Source: Tachypleus tridentatus | Lineage: Eukaryota; Arthropoda; Merostomata; Xiphosura; Limulidae | Reading direction: 5' to 3' | Length of the DNA: 64,000 nt | Assembly: GCF_004210375.1 (NCBI RefSeq) | Contig: NC_134831.1 | Coordinates: forward strand, 5,022,001-5,086,000 | In this document: one piece after another, positions 45,161 to 56,539 of the stretch | Numbering within the stretch: the first letter of the stretch is position 1 | Layout: each line of letters opens with the position of its first letter | Program-made: the position numbers and the translations under genes | The notes under the pieces: model-generated | Seen by the model: only the letters and a program-made list of their open reading frames with translations | Databases searched by the model: none | Told to the model about the DNA's origin: nothing

Positions 45161-46008
45161 AACGACATTATTAGACATTATGAAGACAGTGAAGGGAAAA
45201 CTTAACAACATTATTAGATAATTATGTAGACAAATATTAGACAGGTGAACAATGTTATTATATAACTGGTTTTCATTTATTGCTTATGCTAAACAATATT
45301 TAATAAAAAAATATTGATTTTCAGGACATATACGCCCATGTTTAATTTTACGTATTACAGTCTGTAATCCAATGGCGCATCGGCATTTATTCGTGTTTAC
45401 AAGAATACAATGAGGCTATTTTATTGCTTTTGTCTCATTAAGTTGTTCCATTACCCGAGTTACAAACACATCTTTGTTGGTCATAGTTATATGTGCTAGA
45501 AATAATTGAAGAGGTTATAGGGGTTCATCATAGAAAACTAATAAATGGGTATTATAAATATTACTCTAATTTCTTGAAACTGTGCAAAAGCAGCGCTACC
45601 TATGATATTTTAAAAATTAAGCTAAGACGAGTCTGATTTATACATGTGAATTAACTGCATGCAGACTGAATTCATTTACTCCAATGTGTTGTACGAGCAC
45701 GTGCTGACGTCTGAAGAAAATAAACATCTTAAAATAAAATATAATATTAAGAAAAAAGGCCCGCTTGTTTTAGCTCGAAACGCCATTGAAAGGACTACTT
45801 TGTCAGCTTCTGAAAACATTAATCCAGTTCCCTGAAGCGTAGCCTTTGCAGCCTTATAGACTATGATGCTGATTACTTGGAATAAACAACTGTCGTTTCA
45901 TGTAACCGTCACCTTGGGGGCTTTTAAATTCTCATGAACGTAATAAAACGTCTAACTGTTTATTTTCTCAGCAAACGGAGAACAGAAATACATGTGTATG
46001 TATATGCT

Positions 46009-46156
46009 GGCTCGGCATGGCCAGGTGATTATGGCGTTCAACTAGTAGTCTGAGGGTGGTGAGTTCGAATCTCGTCACACCAAACATGCTTGCCCTTTCA
46101 GCCGTTGGGATGTTACAATGTAACGGTGAATTCCACTATTCGTTGGTAAAAGAGTA
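46009..46156 (+). mobile_element. SINE family A copy, 3' truncated
   Basis: Head GCATGGCCAGGTGATTATGG, B box GAGTTCGAATCTC, body up to GTTGGTAAAAGAGTA, where the unexplained segment 46157-47829 begins. Confidence 0.82.
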
Positions 46157-47829
46157 AGAACCTTTTGCAATGGAAGAATAGAAGATGCAAGAGCATTGGA
46201 AACCACAAATTACTTATATTAGAGGTGTGAATGGCTTCAGGGTAAAACTCCTCAGAGGACATGTGAGACTCAAAGATCTTTTGCAAGGCAAGCCCTTAGG
46301 TGTACAAAATGTAAAAGCCAAGCTCTCAAAGAATCATATCCTGGAAACAGCTCCAGGAATGAGTTATACCAAGTGCTTTCATGGCTTTCAAGATGAGGAG
46401 CAGAATAAGGGGGGACCCCAAAACCCTCACAAGAATGAGAAACCTGTTGGATTTTCCTGGCCCTATATAAGTGGGAACTAAAGTGAGCAAAAACAAGTGA
46501 TTAGCTGCAACCAGGACTAGGAACTCTCAGTATAAACATCTAGAACGAAGTGCACCAAATGTTGTTCATTGAAATAAGATGAAAGTAAGTCTACCTTCAG
46601 AATGTGAGACGTCCTGACTGAACAACTTTCTTAAACTAAGATAATTAAGCAATAGATGAAGAAGAAATTTAGACACCATTGAGAACAGGTAGGTGTAACA
46701 TTCTTCAGTTAAGTTGTTGGCAGTCACATGCAGAGCTTCAAAAAGATAAGAATTTAAGCAAATAAAAGATCAATATAGATAGACTAAAGGGGATGGAAAG
46801 TGAAAGTAGGAGAACATATTATCTAAAGGAGAAAAATGTATGCAAGGGATGAGAGCTCTATGAAAGAAGAATCCTAACCATAGATCACAGAGGGGTCCTA
46901 AAGTCAGGATGTTGGAAGTTAACAGAAAGCTTTGGAAGGAAAGAACCCACATTAATCCAAAAAATCAACTGATGGAGTAACAATAAAAATTGGGGGTGAT
47001 CCTAATTTTAATGTACATACAATAAGTTCACCCACAAACTAACAAAACCAGCTAGAGTAAAATAACAAATTTTCATACATTTGAGTTGTCAGAATAGCAA
47101 AGAACAAAAGTAGGGTTATCTGATTCTTTGTCAGGCCTAGAAGAACCAGAAGCAAGGGTAGGCTGTGGAAAGAATTTTCCCTTAGCAGAAGCTACTGAGG
47201 TAGAATAATAAAACTCCTACTAAGTAGTGTCTGGGGTTTAGGAGACATCAGAAACATTAATATGAGAATTCACATTCAATAAGATTAAGAAAACTGAATT
47301 AATAGAAATTATTATTTATACTTTTTCACGCATTTCTTTTTCTTTGCAATTTTTCAATTATTTATTTTTTTTTAATAAAACTGACACAGATTATCAACAT
47401 CTGCTTACTCTCTAATCTCAGGGTTAATGGCAAAGGGCAACAGTCCTTTCAAGGAAACCATATCAAAGTCTGTTAAACACTTTCTCAAACATTATGATTT
47501 GATTGTTTCAAAAAATAAATTTAGTATATGAAAGGTAAATCTTATTATACACTGTAATTGAAATTATTTTAAATAAAAAAATAGAAGCAGCACAAAATAT
47601 TTTAAAAAAGGGGCTTAAGAAAATAAGTAAACAGTGTAGTGTCAAGAAAAAGTATGGGGGTTTTGGTTTATGCAATGCACAAGGGGAGTACTACACAAGG
47701 ATAATGTGCTGCCTTTCTTACTAATTTAAACCTATAGTTTAACACCAATTACATTATATATTTGTGCAGCTTTACATTATTGCACGTGCAAAATATTCAG
47801 ATAGCGCCCCCCGCTAGTAGCAGACTGCA
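46157..47829. other. unexplained segment, perhaps an unrecognised repeat
   Basis: Starts abruptly inside a SINE. The plus strand is purine-rich from 46157 to about 47000, unlike the surrounding sequence, and no family A-C SINE occurs in 1.6 kb. A 98-codon ORF at 46185-46481 has no recognised motif. No inverted ends, RT motifs or tandem structure were found. It could be an old insertion or just local composition. Confidence 0.4.
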
Positions 47830-47990
47830 ACTCATCAAAACTTGAATTACGTGAATAAGATGCTACCTAACAGATTCAAACTCCTCAAAACTTGAATTAT
47901 CTGAATAGGATGCTACCTAGCATACTCAAAGTTTTCAAAACTTGAATTACCTGAATAGGATGCCACCTAGCTGACTTAAAGTCAACCAAT
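47830..47990. repeat. 50-bp tandem repeat, 3 units
   Basis: CTCAAAACTTGAATTA followed by CTGAATAGGATGCTACCTAG in each. Confidence 0.8.
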
Positions 47991-48164
47991 CTTAACGAGA
48001 GTTTAAGCGCCTCCGATAAACGAAAAACGTTCCAAATACAATACAATGTACACATAAATATGAAAAACAAACTCTGACGTAGTAATTAGGAAAATGGATA
48101 ATTGTGAAAATAGAAACATCAATAAAATTTATATAGAGTGGATTACGTTTGATCATAATCCATA

Positions 48165-48375
48165 AAATATGAAAATATGATACTAAATATCATAATCCGT
48201 AAAATATGATATAATCCGTAAAATATGATACTAAATATCGTAATCCGTAAAATATGATACTAAATATCGTAATCCGTAAAATATGATACTGAATATCATA
48301 ATCCGTAAAATAAGATATAAAATATCGTAATCCGTAAAATATGATACTAAGTATCATAATCCGTAAAATATGATA
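48165..48375. repeat. 29-bp tandem repeat, about 7 units
   Basis: CATAATCCGTAAAATATGAT then ACTAAATAT. One unit is shortened near 48200. Confidence 0.85.
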
Positions 48376-48671
48376 GTAAATAAAATAATTTTTTGCTCAG
48401 ATAGTGCATTCAAATCGCCAAAATTCTAAATATGAGCGAAACTTTCAAACTATCTATGTCCTAAGTATTAAAGATCCCAAAGGTGTCTTGATTGCTCAAC
48501 CATAATACAAAACGACGAAGGATGCTTGAAGGAATATTGATGTAGTTATCCAAACAGAAATTAATATAGCAGTTGAAACCGAAAGTTTCCGGAAAACAGG
48601 ACGTTAGCAAGTTTGATTAACAAAAACAAAATGTGATCAATTAGACTTAGCTAGATCGTTTGATCTTGTTT

Positions 48672-48739
48672 GATTCGGTGTTTACATAGAGCTAAACAAG
48701 GATTACCAGCGTTAGCTCACCATAAATTTGAACTGTAGA
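48672..48739 (-). mobile_element. SINE family A, left part, split by the I-type LINE
   Basis: AGAGCTAAACAAGGATTACC and AGCGTTAGCTCACCATAAAT correspond to the SINE 3' region. It ends with TTTGAACTGTAGA (48727-48739), the target duplication repeated at 54273-54285. Confidence 0.7.
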
Positions 48740-49004
48740 TAGGTAGGCATTTCATGTTTATTGGCACAAAGCTACTAGGCTATCTGTGCCAAACAAGATG
48801 TAATACACTATAATGGTATATGGAAATGAAGGTAAAAATACGTAAAATATGTAAAATTAAGACCTGTCAGAAGACTCAAGCATTAAGTTCAAACTTGCTG
48901 TCAATCACCTGAAGTTGGTCTTTCCAGTCCTGGGTTCAGGTCAAAATAAAAGTAAAATGTGTAAAATAAATCATGGTAAAACAGTATATAGTCCAATAAA
49001 AACC

Positions 49005-52000
49005 TTAAATTAAGTTAAAAAGACCAACGGCTCTTAAAAATGTAAAAACACAAGTGAGGCAGCCAGTATAACCTACGACTAAGCTCAAGGGCAAACCTAC
49101 CTTAAAAATATGTTTAAAATGGCGTAGTCGTTCTTGGTTGTAACGATGGCATGATAATAAAACATGTATGATTGTGACCTGAGTACCACACAGACCACAC
49201 GTTGGTGCATCAGTACCAGATGAATGGAAGTGGTGAATTAAAAAACTGTGACCAATGCATAGCCTAGCCAAAACAACTTCCTCTCTTCTATCTTTACAGA
49301 AACAAGATGGCCAAAAAGTTAAAGAAGGCTTGATTGGAAAAAGCTTATTATTTCATTGCTCACTCCAGGTCGACTGTCAACTGGTTTGTAGTCGGGTTTT
49401 GATTACTGGACCACAGTCTATGTATGGAACAGAGACGGTGGTGATAGAGCTAGCTCATTCCCATGAATACCAACATGACCTGGTATCCAAAAAAAACTGG
49501 ACAAAGATAGATTATAAAAAGATGGACCAGTTTGTTTTGGATATTGATAAGAATAGGATGGTAACTAACATGGAATGATGTCAGGGCCAATAGATAGTTG
49601 AGTGAATCAGTATAGACCGTATAATTCGCATATTGCATAGTTTCATCACTATTCAGGGCAAGAGAAATGTAAAAATTGTAGAGGGGATTCTGTGAGCTAC
49701 AACCGAACTGTAACAAACCATGGAAGAGCCTACAGAGTCATCTGATTTTGAGCCATCTGCATATATGTAAATGGATGAATCGTTTGAAAGATGTTCAGCA
49801 AATAAAGAGCAATATTTCCAATCAGGAGTACCAGCCTTCCTCAGCTGACTCAAAGATAAGTCACAGTTGGAGGGTAGTAATTAACCATGGTGGAACAGGC
49901 CAATCTGTTGATACTGCTATGCTATTCAAAGATAGATTTCTTTGATTGTGCCCGGATACGAAGGCTAACAAAAACGATGGCATATTTTTCTATTATAAAA
50001 AATGTGGCTCACTGAGGATGTAAAACACAATACCAAGTAGAATGCTGTGGTAAAGATCGAAGTTTGGCATACATAAGAGACAGTTACAAACGGCAAATAT
50101 GCAGAGGGAGTTCATGGGACTCCACATACAAACTTTGGATTGGAGAAGTACGAAAGGCTCCAGTGCAAAGCCGAAGTCCCTGATGGTGGATATGATCCAG
50201 CATTTTCAGTGCTGATGTTCTGGCAGAACCATAAACCATAGACCCATAGTCAAGATTGGATGAGATAAAGGCACGATAAATATTAAGCATGGAGTATCGA
50301 TCCACTCCCAAGACGTGGAAGAGAGGACACGGATGATGTTCAGTGCTCTTATACATTTGACACGAAGGTGCTTGATATGGGAAAAAAATTTAATTTACAC
50401 TCAAATATAAGACCTAAGAACTTTGTCTCAGGGACAACAAGAAGTAGAGCATGATCAATACGAAGTTTTGGATCTGGATAAACACCTCGTTGGCGGCAAA
50501 AATGTACACAAACAGTTTGAGTGAAAGTTGAAAACCATTTGCTGTGATCCACTTAAGTATATGATTGATTGCAGGTTGTAGCTGCCGCTCAATAAACCTC
50601 AAATTTGATGACTGACATGAAATGTGAAAGTCATCAACGAAAAAACTGTTTGACTGTAGCGGGTAGTTATTCACTGATGGCATTAATCTTTATAATGAAA
50701 AGTGTGACACTCAAAACACAGCTCTGAGGGACTCCAAGTTCCTGTGGGAAAAAACGGGAAAGTGTTCAGTCATCACACGGACCTGGAATCGGCGGTTTAT
50801 TAAAAAATGCTTAATAAAAAGTGGCAAACTCTCACACAATCCTTATGAGTGAAGGTCTCGCAAGGTGCCATATCTCCATGTTGTATCATAAACTTTCTCT
50901 AAATAAAAAAAAATAGAAACAATATGTTGTTGCTTCAAATAGACTTCTCTGACTTATTTTTCAAGGCGAATTAAGTGGTCTATCATGGAGCGTTGTCTTC
51001 GGAACCCACACTGAGTGGGTGAGAGAAGGTTGTTTGATTCAAGGAACCAAACAAGACAAGCATTAATCATCCTCTCTAAGGTCTTACTGAAACAACTTGT
51101 CAAAGCAACTGGATAGTAATTAGAAGGAATCTTTGGATTCTTCACAAGTTTAAGAATATCTTGGCACCAAGCATCAGGAAAGACATTCTCCTACCGTATC
51201 CGGTTAAAAACAGCCAGAAGAATAGTAAGAGAGGCAGAAGAAAGGTGGCGTAGCATCTCATAATGTATATCATCAGGTCAAACTGATGTATTGCCAGACC
51301 AATGAAACACAAGTTTGAGTTCCAACAGTGTAAGAGGGCGATTGTAATCATAGAGATGCTCAGTCGAAAAGGAAAGAGGCAGATGTTCAACTCATGTTTT
51401 AATAGCTAAGAAGGAAGGAGATGAGTTTGAAGAGCTAGATACATGAGAGAAACATTCACCAAAAGTATTGGCAATGCTCTCAGCATTGAGAGCATATACA
51501 GTCCACTCACCTTCTGTATCTTGTCCCATATGACTTTTGAATTGGTGGTTGAAGAAATGCTGGTGGTATATTTAATCCAAGATTCCTTCTGGCCTTGACG
51601 TCTAACTCGCCGAGCCTGTGCACGGGCTTGCTGAAATGCAATGCGTTTTGTAAGCGTAGGATATTTATGAAATTTATCCCTAGCACGTTTCTGAGCCTTT
51701 CGTGTTATAGAACAAGCAGAATTCCACCAATGGCGGGGATGGCATGGGAAAGATGTCGAGGTTTTAGAAATGCACTGAGCAGCTGCTAGGATAATACAGT
51801 TAGTTACTGCTGCTACACAATCATTTATCGATGATTTACATAAGATGGCAGGATCAAGTTCCGAGAGAGCAGTGAAAGAGAGCCAGTTGGCCTGGTCCAA
51901 CTTCCAATGAGATACACGGGTCAGGTGGCACTGACCATGATCAATCCCTCTTAATAAGATAGGAAAATGATCACTACCTTGAGAACTGATGTCAACCTTC

Positions 52001-52592
52001 CAAAAAAAAGCAAGTGAAAAGCAAAGTGGAGCAAATTGAAAGATCTATAGCAGTAAATGACTGACTGGATGCATGAAAATAAATGTGAGAGCTAGTATTG
52101 AAGAGAGACAAGTTGTGATTCAGGAGCATATGCTCTATATCACGACCCCTCACATCAATACTAGAACCACCCCAGAGGGAATTATGCCTATTAAGATTCC
52201 CCAAAATTAAAAAGGGAGTTGGCAGTTGCTCAATGAGGGCATTAATGTCTGATAGATGATAATTTTTTTCCAGGGGTAAGGTACAGAGAGCAAATAGTGA
52301 TGGTACGACCCAAGGAGATACGGATGGCTACAGTCTTCAAGGGCGTATTCAATGTCAAGGACCGGATGGGCACATGTTGATCAACCAGCAGTGCTACTCC
52401 CCCATGTCGTTGTCCCACACATGACCTGTCATTTCAGTATAAGGAGTATTGTCGAATTGTGACTATATTAGTAGGTTTTAAAAATGTTTCCTGTAAAAAA
52501 AGACATTTGGGATGATAAAAGTCAATCAAATCTTTGATGTCATTCACACTTGATTGAAAACCTCGACAGTTCCATTGGATTAATGTGACCAT
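49005..52592 (-). pseudogene. LINE ORF2 (endonuclease, RT, RNase H), broken
   Basis: ATG at 52592 opens the endonuclease, with IQWNCRGFQSSVNDI and QRHGGVALLVDQ either side of a stop near 52440, then LGNLNRHNSLWGG (about 52190). RT parts: NYYPVALTSCFSKTLERMI and SPTQCGFRRQRSMIDHL (about 50950-51130), FVDDFHISC with the catalytic Asp pair (about 50600-50640), and NLDYGSMVYGSA with GLRLCTGAFRTSP (50120-50270). RNase H: IYADGSKSDDSVG (about 49760), YTDSLNYLLAL (49600), and the C-terminal region LCIGHSFLIHHF / HVLLSCHRYN (49130-49260). Frames change several times. Confidence 0.85.
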
Positions 52593-52599
52593 TTTTATT

Positions 52600-53918
52600 T
52601 ATTTTGCAGAAGAATATGGCAAGGAGACCTTCTGCTTGCAAATGCGCATTTTTTCTTTACTGGATGTGAGTCGGTCACTCTTTAGTGATTCTGCTCTGGA
52701 TCGAGTTGGCAGGTAGGATTTTGTATACATATGTTCCATTGATTGAGGACATGAACGAATGGTTTAATTTTTGTGGTGTCAAGAGAAAAAACCCATGAAG
52801 ACATCTGGGCTTAAATAAGGTAAAGCTGAGCAATGACTGGAAAATGTGGTAGGGACAGAGATAGAAGTAGATACTGATTCGTTAACTTTGTTGATTTTGG
52901 AGGGTACTAGATTAAGATGTGTTGTTAAGTATTCTGTAGAAGGCATGGAAAGGTCTGTCTGGACTCCTGCTGTAGTAGTGGATGGATACATGTGGAACAG
53001 CATAAGTCCGAGATGGGTAAGTAATATTGTGAACTGTCTTTAGACATTGTACTGCTTTCTCTTCTACTTTCTTTCTTCTGCTTTCTTTCTCTTCAGGAAG
53101 GATATGGACCATTAGAGTTAATACAATGTGGTTCTAGTTGGTATTTAAAAGCATCATGGTCTTTACCATCACAACGGGCTGATGTTAAGGGACCACGGCA
53201 AGATGTTTTCCAATGACCAAATCGTTGACAATGAAAACATCTAACAGGGTTAGGAATATAAGGCCGTACCTTACAATTCAGATATCCTGCCATGATTGTG
53301 GTAGGAGGACATGATGTTGTAGATGTTAATATTAGAACATTTGTAGGCTCCATAATACCGTCTCTACGAGTAAAAATACGGCGCACGGCTGTAACACCTT
53401 GGCTGGTGAAACCTGTGATGATCTCTTACTTTGGAATGGTCTTTAAACCATTCTCAACTGTAACTCCTCTGGAAGAATTCAAAGTAGAATGAGAAGTAAC
53501 CACAATGAGTATATCTCCAATGGCGTTTGACTTAAAGAGGAGTTTGGAATGTTGTAATGAAGCTGTTTCCACTAAAATGTCCCCAGACAGTAAATTTTTG
53601 ACCGATTTAGGAGAGCCAAGAAGCCCTACTAAACCCTTCTGAATAAAAAAATGCAGACATCTGCCCTAAGGATTTCTCAGTTAACGAATGTATAATTAAA
53701 AATCGTGGGACAGATTCAAGTTGTGAGTTCGACCGTACAGAGTCATCAATGTGCGGTCGTTTGCCAGTAGTCAGATTTCTCTCTATGCTGTCATGCTTGT
53801 TTATGTTTTTTTTTATTTGAGAGATATTCATAATAAAAAAAAAATATTTTGGTGCCCACTGACCCCACCCACCATGGAGCTCTACGAAAGAACGACCTAC
53901 AGTGCCAAATAAGGTCAC
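52600..53918 (-). pseudogene. LINE ORF1 (gag-like, nucleic-acid binding), broken
   Basis: Starts near 53918 with FVELHGGWGQWAPKYFF. Then PRFLIIHSLTEKSLGQMSAF, RRIFTRRDGIMEPTNVLIL, and the zinc knuckle CFHCQRFGHWKTSC (C-x2-C-x4-H-x4-C, about 53215-53255) after RPYIPNPVR. A second knuckle (ARCDGKDHDAFKYQ) has lost a cysteine. HNITYPSRTY follows at about 53020. The parts lie in different frames. Such proteins bind the element RNA. Confidence 0.82.
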
Positions 53919-54272
53919 TGCAGCGACGCCAGAGTTTCATGACCACTACACCCGAACACCAGAATCAGACATAATGTCCACTACACCTGTTGAGGACGTC
54001 CTACGCTGGCACTTAGATGACTCTTGCCCATATGGGCTAGCCGAATGATCTTGTGGGGGGCACCCTAAGACCGCCTGTCTACAAGAATTGAAGGCCAAAG
54101 TGGTGCGTTGAAGATGAACCTCTCAATAACCAGGATCATCTCCTCCCCTTCACAGGTCACCACGCACAGCAAACACGCTGGTGGACGTTTAGACCCCAGA
54201 GGATGTAAACTGAATGTACAGAATCTTCTCTGGGAAGTCCCCTCACCACGTACAGGAATCCTCATCGAGGGG

Positions 54273-54440
54273 TTTGAACTGTAGACTAAAGAGGAGGAAG
54301 TTAGTCAACAGCACACATACACATATCGCCAACAGTTGGACTATTATAGTCCAATAGTGGGATTTGACCCTTACTCTTTTAACACACCTATGGCCCCAAA
54401 TTGCAAAGCACGATACTCTCTTAGTAACGGGACGCAAACT
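54273..54440 (-). mobile_element. SINE family A, right part, after LINE insertion
   Basis: TTTGAACTGTAGACTAAAG, GAAGTTAGTCAACAGCAC, CGCCAACAGTTGGACTA and AATAGTGGGATTTGACC follow the family A body. The head is decayed (GTAACGGGACGCAAACTATT). Confidence 0.65.
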
Positions 54441-54976
54441 ATTGATAATCAAATTCACATTTCGGGGCATGAACAATTATCCAAAGTCCTGCCTCAAACA
54501 ACAAACATTACCCCAGATCCTGCCCTAAACAATTCGTAATTTCGTATGTCCAAAAGGTCAGTCATTGTCCATTGTTAATGAAGCTACCATAAATACTAGT
54601 CTCTATTTGGCTTTAAAAATGTGCCCAAGTCATTCTTTAATTACTGAGTTAGTTTCACACTTGATGGACTTCAATTTACTTCTAATGTTTTACGTTCCAA
54701 AAATCAAACTAATAAACAGAAGAAGTTTCGTAAACCTAACCAAAAAATGTTTTGCAAAATATTAATAGCTTCGGTTTTGATAATCTACCAAAACCAAAAA
54801 AGGCAGCAATTATAACGTATTTGTTTAAAACTGAATTATCTTATGAAAATACAATTAAAAAGACTTAAAACTTTGCATGGGTATTTATTTTATTTAAAGA
54901 AAGAATGATTTTATTTGATAAATTTTTAACTCAAATTATCATCCCCATAAACGTGTTTTGAAAAACCAATACTTAC

Positions 54977-55244
54977 ATGAAGTGATTTCATCATTTTCTG
55001 ATGTCACATTTATTAGACTCGTTCTACAAATCCGCCAAAGACCTGAGTGACTGTATAAAAAAATCTTCCTTGTATTGTTCATGTAGAGGCCGCCATTGTT
55101 GGGTGCAGAAACTGTGAACCAGTAGTCCGTACTCATGGCTACAACCCATAAGATAACTGCTATGGCTGAGCTGAAGGTAAAACATATCAGTAGGAGATGT
55201 TCGCATCTCGCAGCAGCAGTAAGACGATTACCCCCCAGAGCCAT
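54977..55244 (-). CDS. stg1: stargazin-like TARP, coding exon 1 (residues 1-89)
   Basis: First coding exon of a four-exon gene for a stargazin-like protein (CACNG/TARP family, claudin superfamily). In known members this is an auxiliary membrane subunit of AMPA-type glutamate receptors or calcium channels. The exon encodes a short cytosolic N-terminus, a membrane segment at about residues 16-38, the family's TDYW-type motif (STDYWF, 38-43) and the claudin signature SGLWRIC (67-73). Two N-glycosylation sequons, NNT (56-58) and NVT (79-81), lie in the first extracellular loop. The ATG at 55244 has an A at -3 and a G at +4, and in-frame stops TAA and TGA lie just upstream, so the start is well fixed. 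The exon ends in phase 1 at a perfect donor (CAT|GTAAGTAT). The symbol follows the Drosophila stargazin-like gene; orthology is inferred from the read-out, not from an alignment. Confidence 0.9.
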
Positions 55245-55268
55245 TTTTTCTCATCCTTATGGTCTTCC
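55228..55268 (-). promoter_or_regulatory. 5' UTR end with acceptor and overlapping uORF
   Basis: An acceptor TTTTATCCACAG with a pyrimidine tract lies immediately upstream (AG at 55269-55270), so coding exon 1 probably starts at 55268 with 24 nt of 5' UTR and is preceded by a non-coding exon not located here. An upstream ATG at 55254 opens an 8-codon ORF that ends at TAA 55228-55230, overlapping the main start in another frame. It could lower translation; that role is inference. Confidence 0.55.
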
Positions 55269-55494
55269 CTGTGGATAAAAGAGAGAATGTTTTTTATTTC
55301 AGTTTAGTTGTTGTAATCCATTTTATTTCTCTTTATTCAATTGCTAGTAACTTCTAAACACGTTTGCACGAGCGAAGAACAGATAAAGTTCACTGCACGA
55401 AGGGGAAGGTAATTAGTATAAATTATCGATAAGGAAATTAATCTTACTTTATAGCAAGCATTTTTAATTAGACACAGATCTACACAAAGAGCTA

Positions 55495-55570
55495 TTTTTC
55501 CCTGCTCACCACGAGTATCGAAACCTTGTTTCTAGCATTGTAAGTCTGCAGACATACCATTGTGTATACA
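55495..55570 (-). mobile_element. SINE family B fragment
   Basis: GCTCACCACGAGTATCGAAA, TTTCTAGCATTGTAAGTCTG and CAGACATACC match the head. Confidence 0.6.
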
Positions 55571-56352
55571 GAAAGAATCAACTTACTAGCGTCCTGTATA
55601 GCTTAATAACTACCTATCACACAATTTTTCTCTTTGTGTGTGTGTGTTTGTGTATATATATATATATAAATATATACCAAAAAAGAAAGGATTTGTAGTG
55701 TCCTCTCGTTGAAGAAAATGAAAAAAAGAACACTTTCGAATACTTACAATGTATTAAACTCTAGTAAAGATAAGATCAAACTGGTACATTACAAACTAAA
55801 AATAAAAGTTATATACCAAATAAGTTTGAATTATGTGTTATTCTTCTAAAAAGATCAACATATAAATTTATGTCTTACTTTGTCAAGTAGATCTACCACC
55901 TCGGTGGTGGCGACACGGAATATCACTGGTTTCGTTTAAACAATTGCCACAAATAGAGCCCTTGCTAAACATTTAAATCAAATTTCTGGAAAGGTAGGAT
56001 AAAAATCGAATTCTGTGAATTGTTTTATCTGGATTTATACGACATTGTCGATGATATTTCTATGACTACATAATTACATTCGAAAAAACGCGTTTTTGTT
56101 ATCAATCAGCACCACCTACCCGGGTTGTACTTAATATGTCTGAAGTAGTTTGAGTTGTTAAAGTAAATAGCGAGTGCCAGGAGGCTAGCCTATTGACTCA
56201 GTTGGAACGACAACTGGTGTGTGAGGTAAAATTACATGTATGTTGTCCTACAATCCTGAAGCTAGGCTCGAGAACGTGTCTTGTTTGTGAGAGAGGAAAT
56301 GTGTAGCAGGGAAAAAGAGTGAGGAAAACTGCCTTGCTTGGAGGTTTTATGA
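55571..56352. other. upstream flank or 5' intron, with microsatellite
   Basis: (GT)n(TA)n at 55633-55677. The rest, 55678-56352, shows nothing recognisable. If the transcript has an upstream 5' UTR exon it could start here or further right. Confidence 0.45.
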
Positions 56353-56470
56353 GGCTTGCCCTTTAGCTCAGTTATTTGAGACACTCGTCCGGAATATGAC
56401 AAGTCTAGGATTCTAATCGAAGGCCAGGATCACCTGAACAAATATCACATGTCCAACAATGTGTGGTGAA
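56353..56470 (+). mobile_element. tRNA-like headed repeat, possibly another SINE
   Basis: GCCCTTTAGCTCAGTTATTT resembles a tRNA 5' half with A box, and GTCTAGGATTCTAATCG a B box. GCCAGGATCACCTGAACAAA follows. It is unlike families A-C and too altered in the arms to be a tRNA gene. Confidence 0.4.
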
Positions 56471-56539
56471 TGAATATTATGCACATGAATAATTATACCA
56501 TTTTAAGAGTTCATGAGCATGACCTACCAAATACCACCC

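Larger units (their letters stand above)
48740..54272 (-). mobile_element. I/jockey-type LINE, about 5.5 kb, near full length
   Basis: A non-LTR retrotransposon with a ~350-bp 5' UTR (53919-54272), ORF1 with a CCHC knuckle, ORF2 with AP-type endonuclease, RT and RNase H, and a 3' UTR of about 265 bp. It is flanked by the 13-bp direct repeat TTTGAACTGTAGA (48727-48739, 54273-54285). The RNase H domain points to the I superfamily. The 3' end has a hairpin at 48763-48790 that is shared with the SINEs. Several frameshifts and stops make it inactive. Confidence 0.88.
28453..54976 (-). other. intron 1 of the stargazin-like gene (26.5 kb)
   Basis: Lies between exons 2 and 1, phase 1. It contains the I-type LINE, the Tc1-like element in a minisatellite, a MITE and many SINEs. 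The stretches 28453-28982, 29156-30322, 30626-31937, 32215-34743 (with a very decayed ~50-bp repeat at about 33830-34010), 36989-37837, 38944-40521, 40916-41582, 42589-43184, 45161-46008 and 54441-54976 are AT-rich and show no gene. The region 46157-47829 differs in composition and is treated on its own. Confidence 0.8.

Noticed and set aside
46185..46481. 98-codon ORF in the unexplained segment
   Set aside because: No motif recognised. Kept only as part of the description of 46157-47829.
54065..54476. small minus-strand ORFs at the LINE 5' end
   Set aside because: They fall in the LINE 5' UTR and the adjoining SINE and match nothing known.
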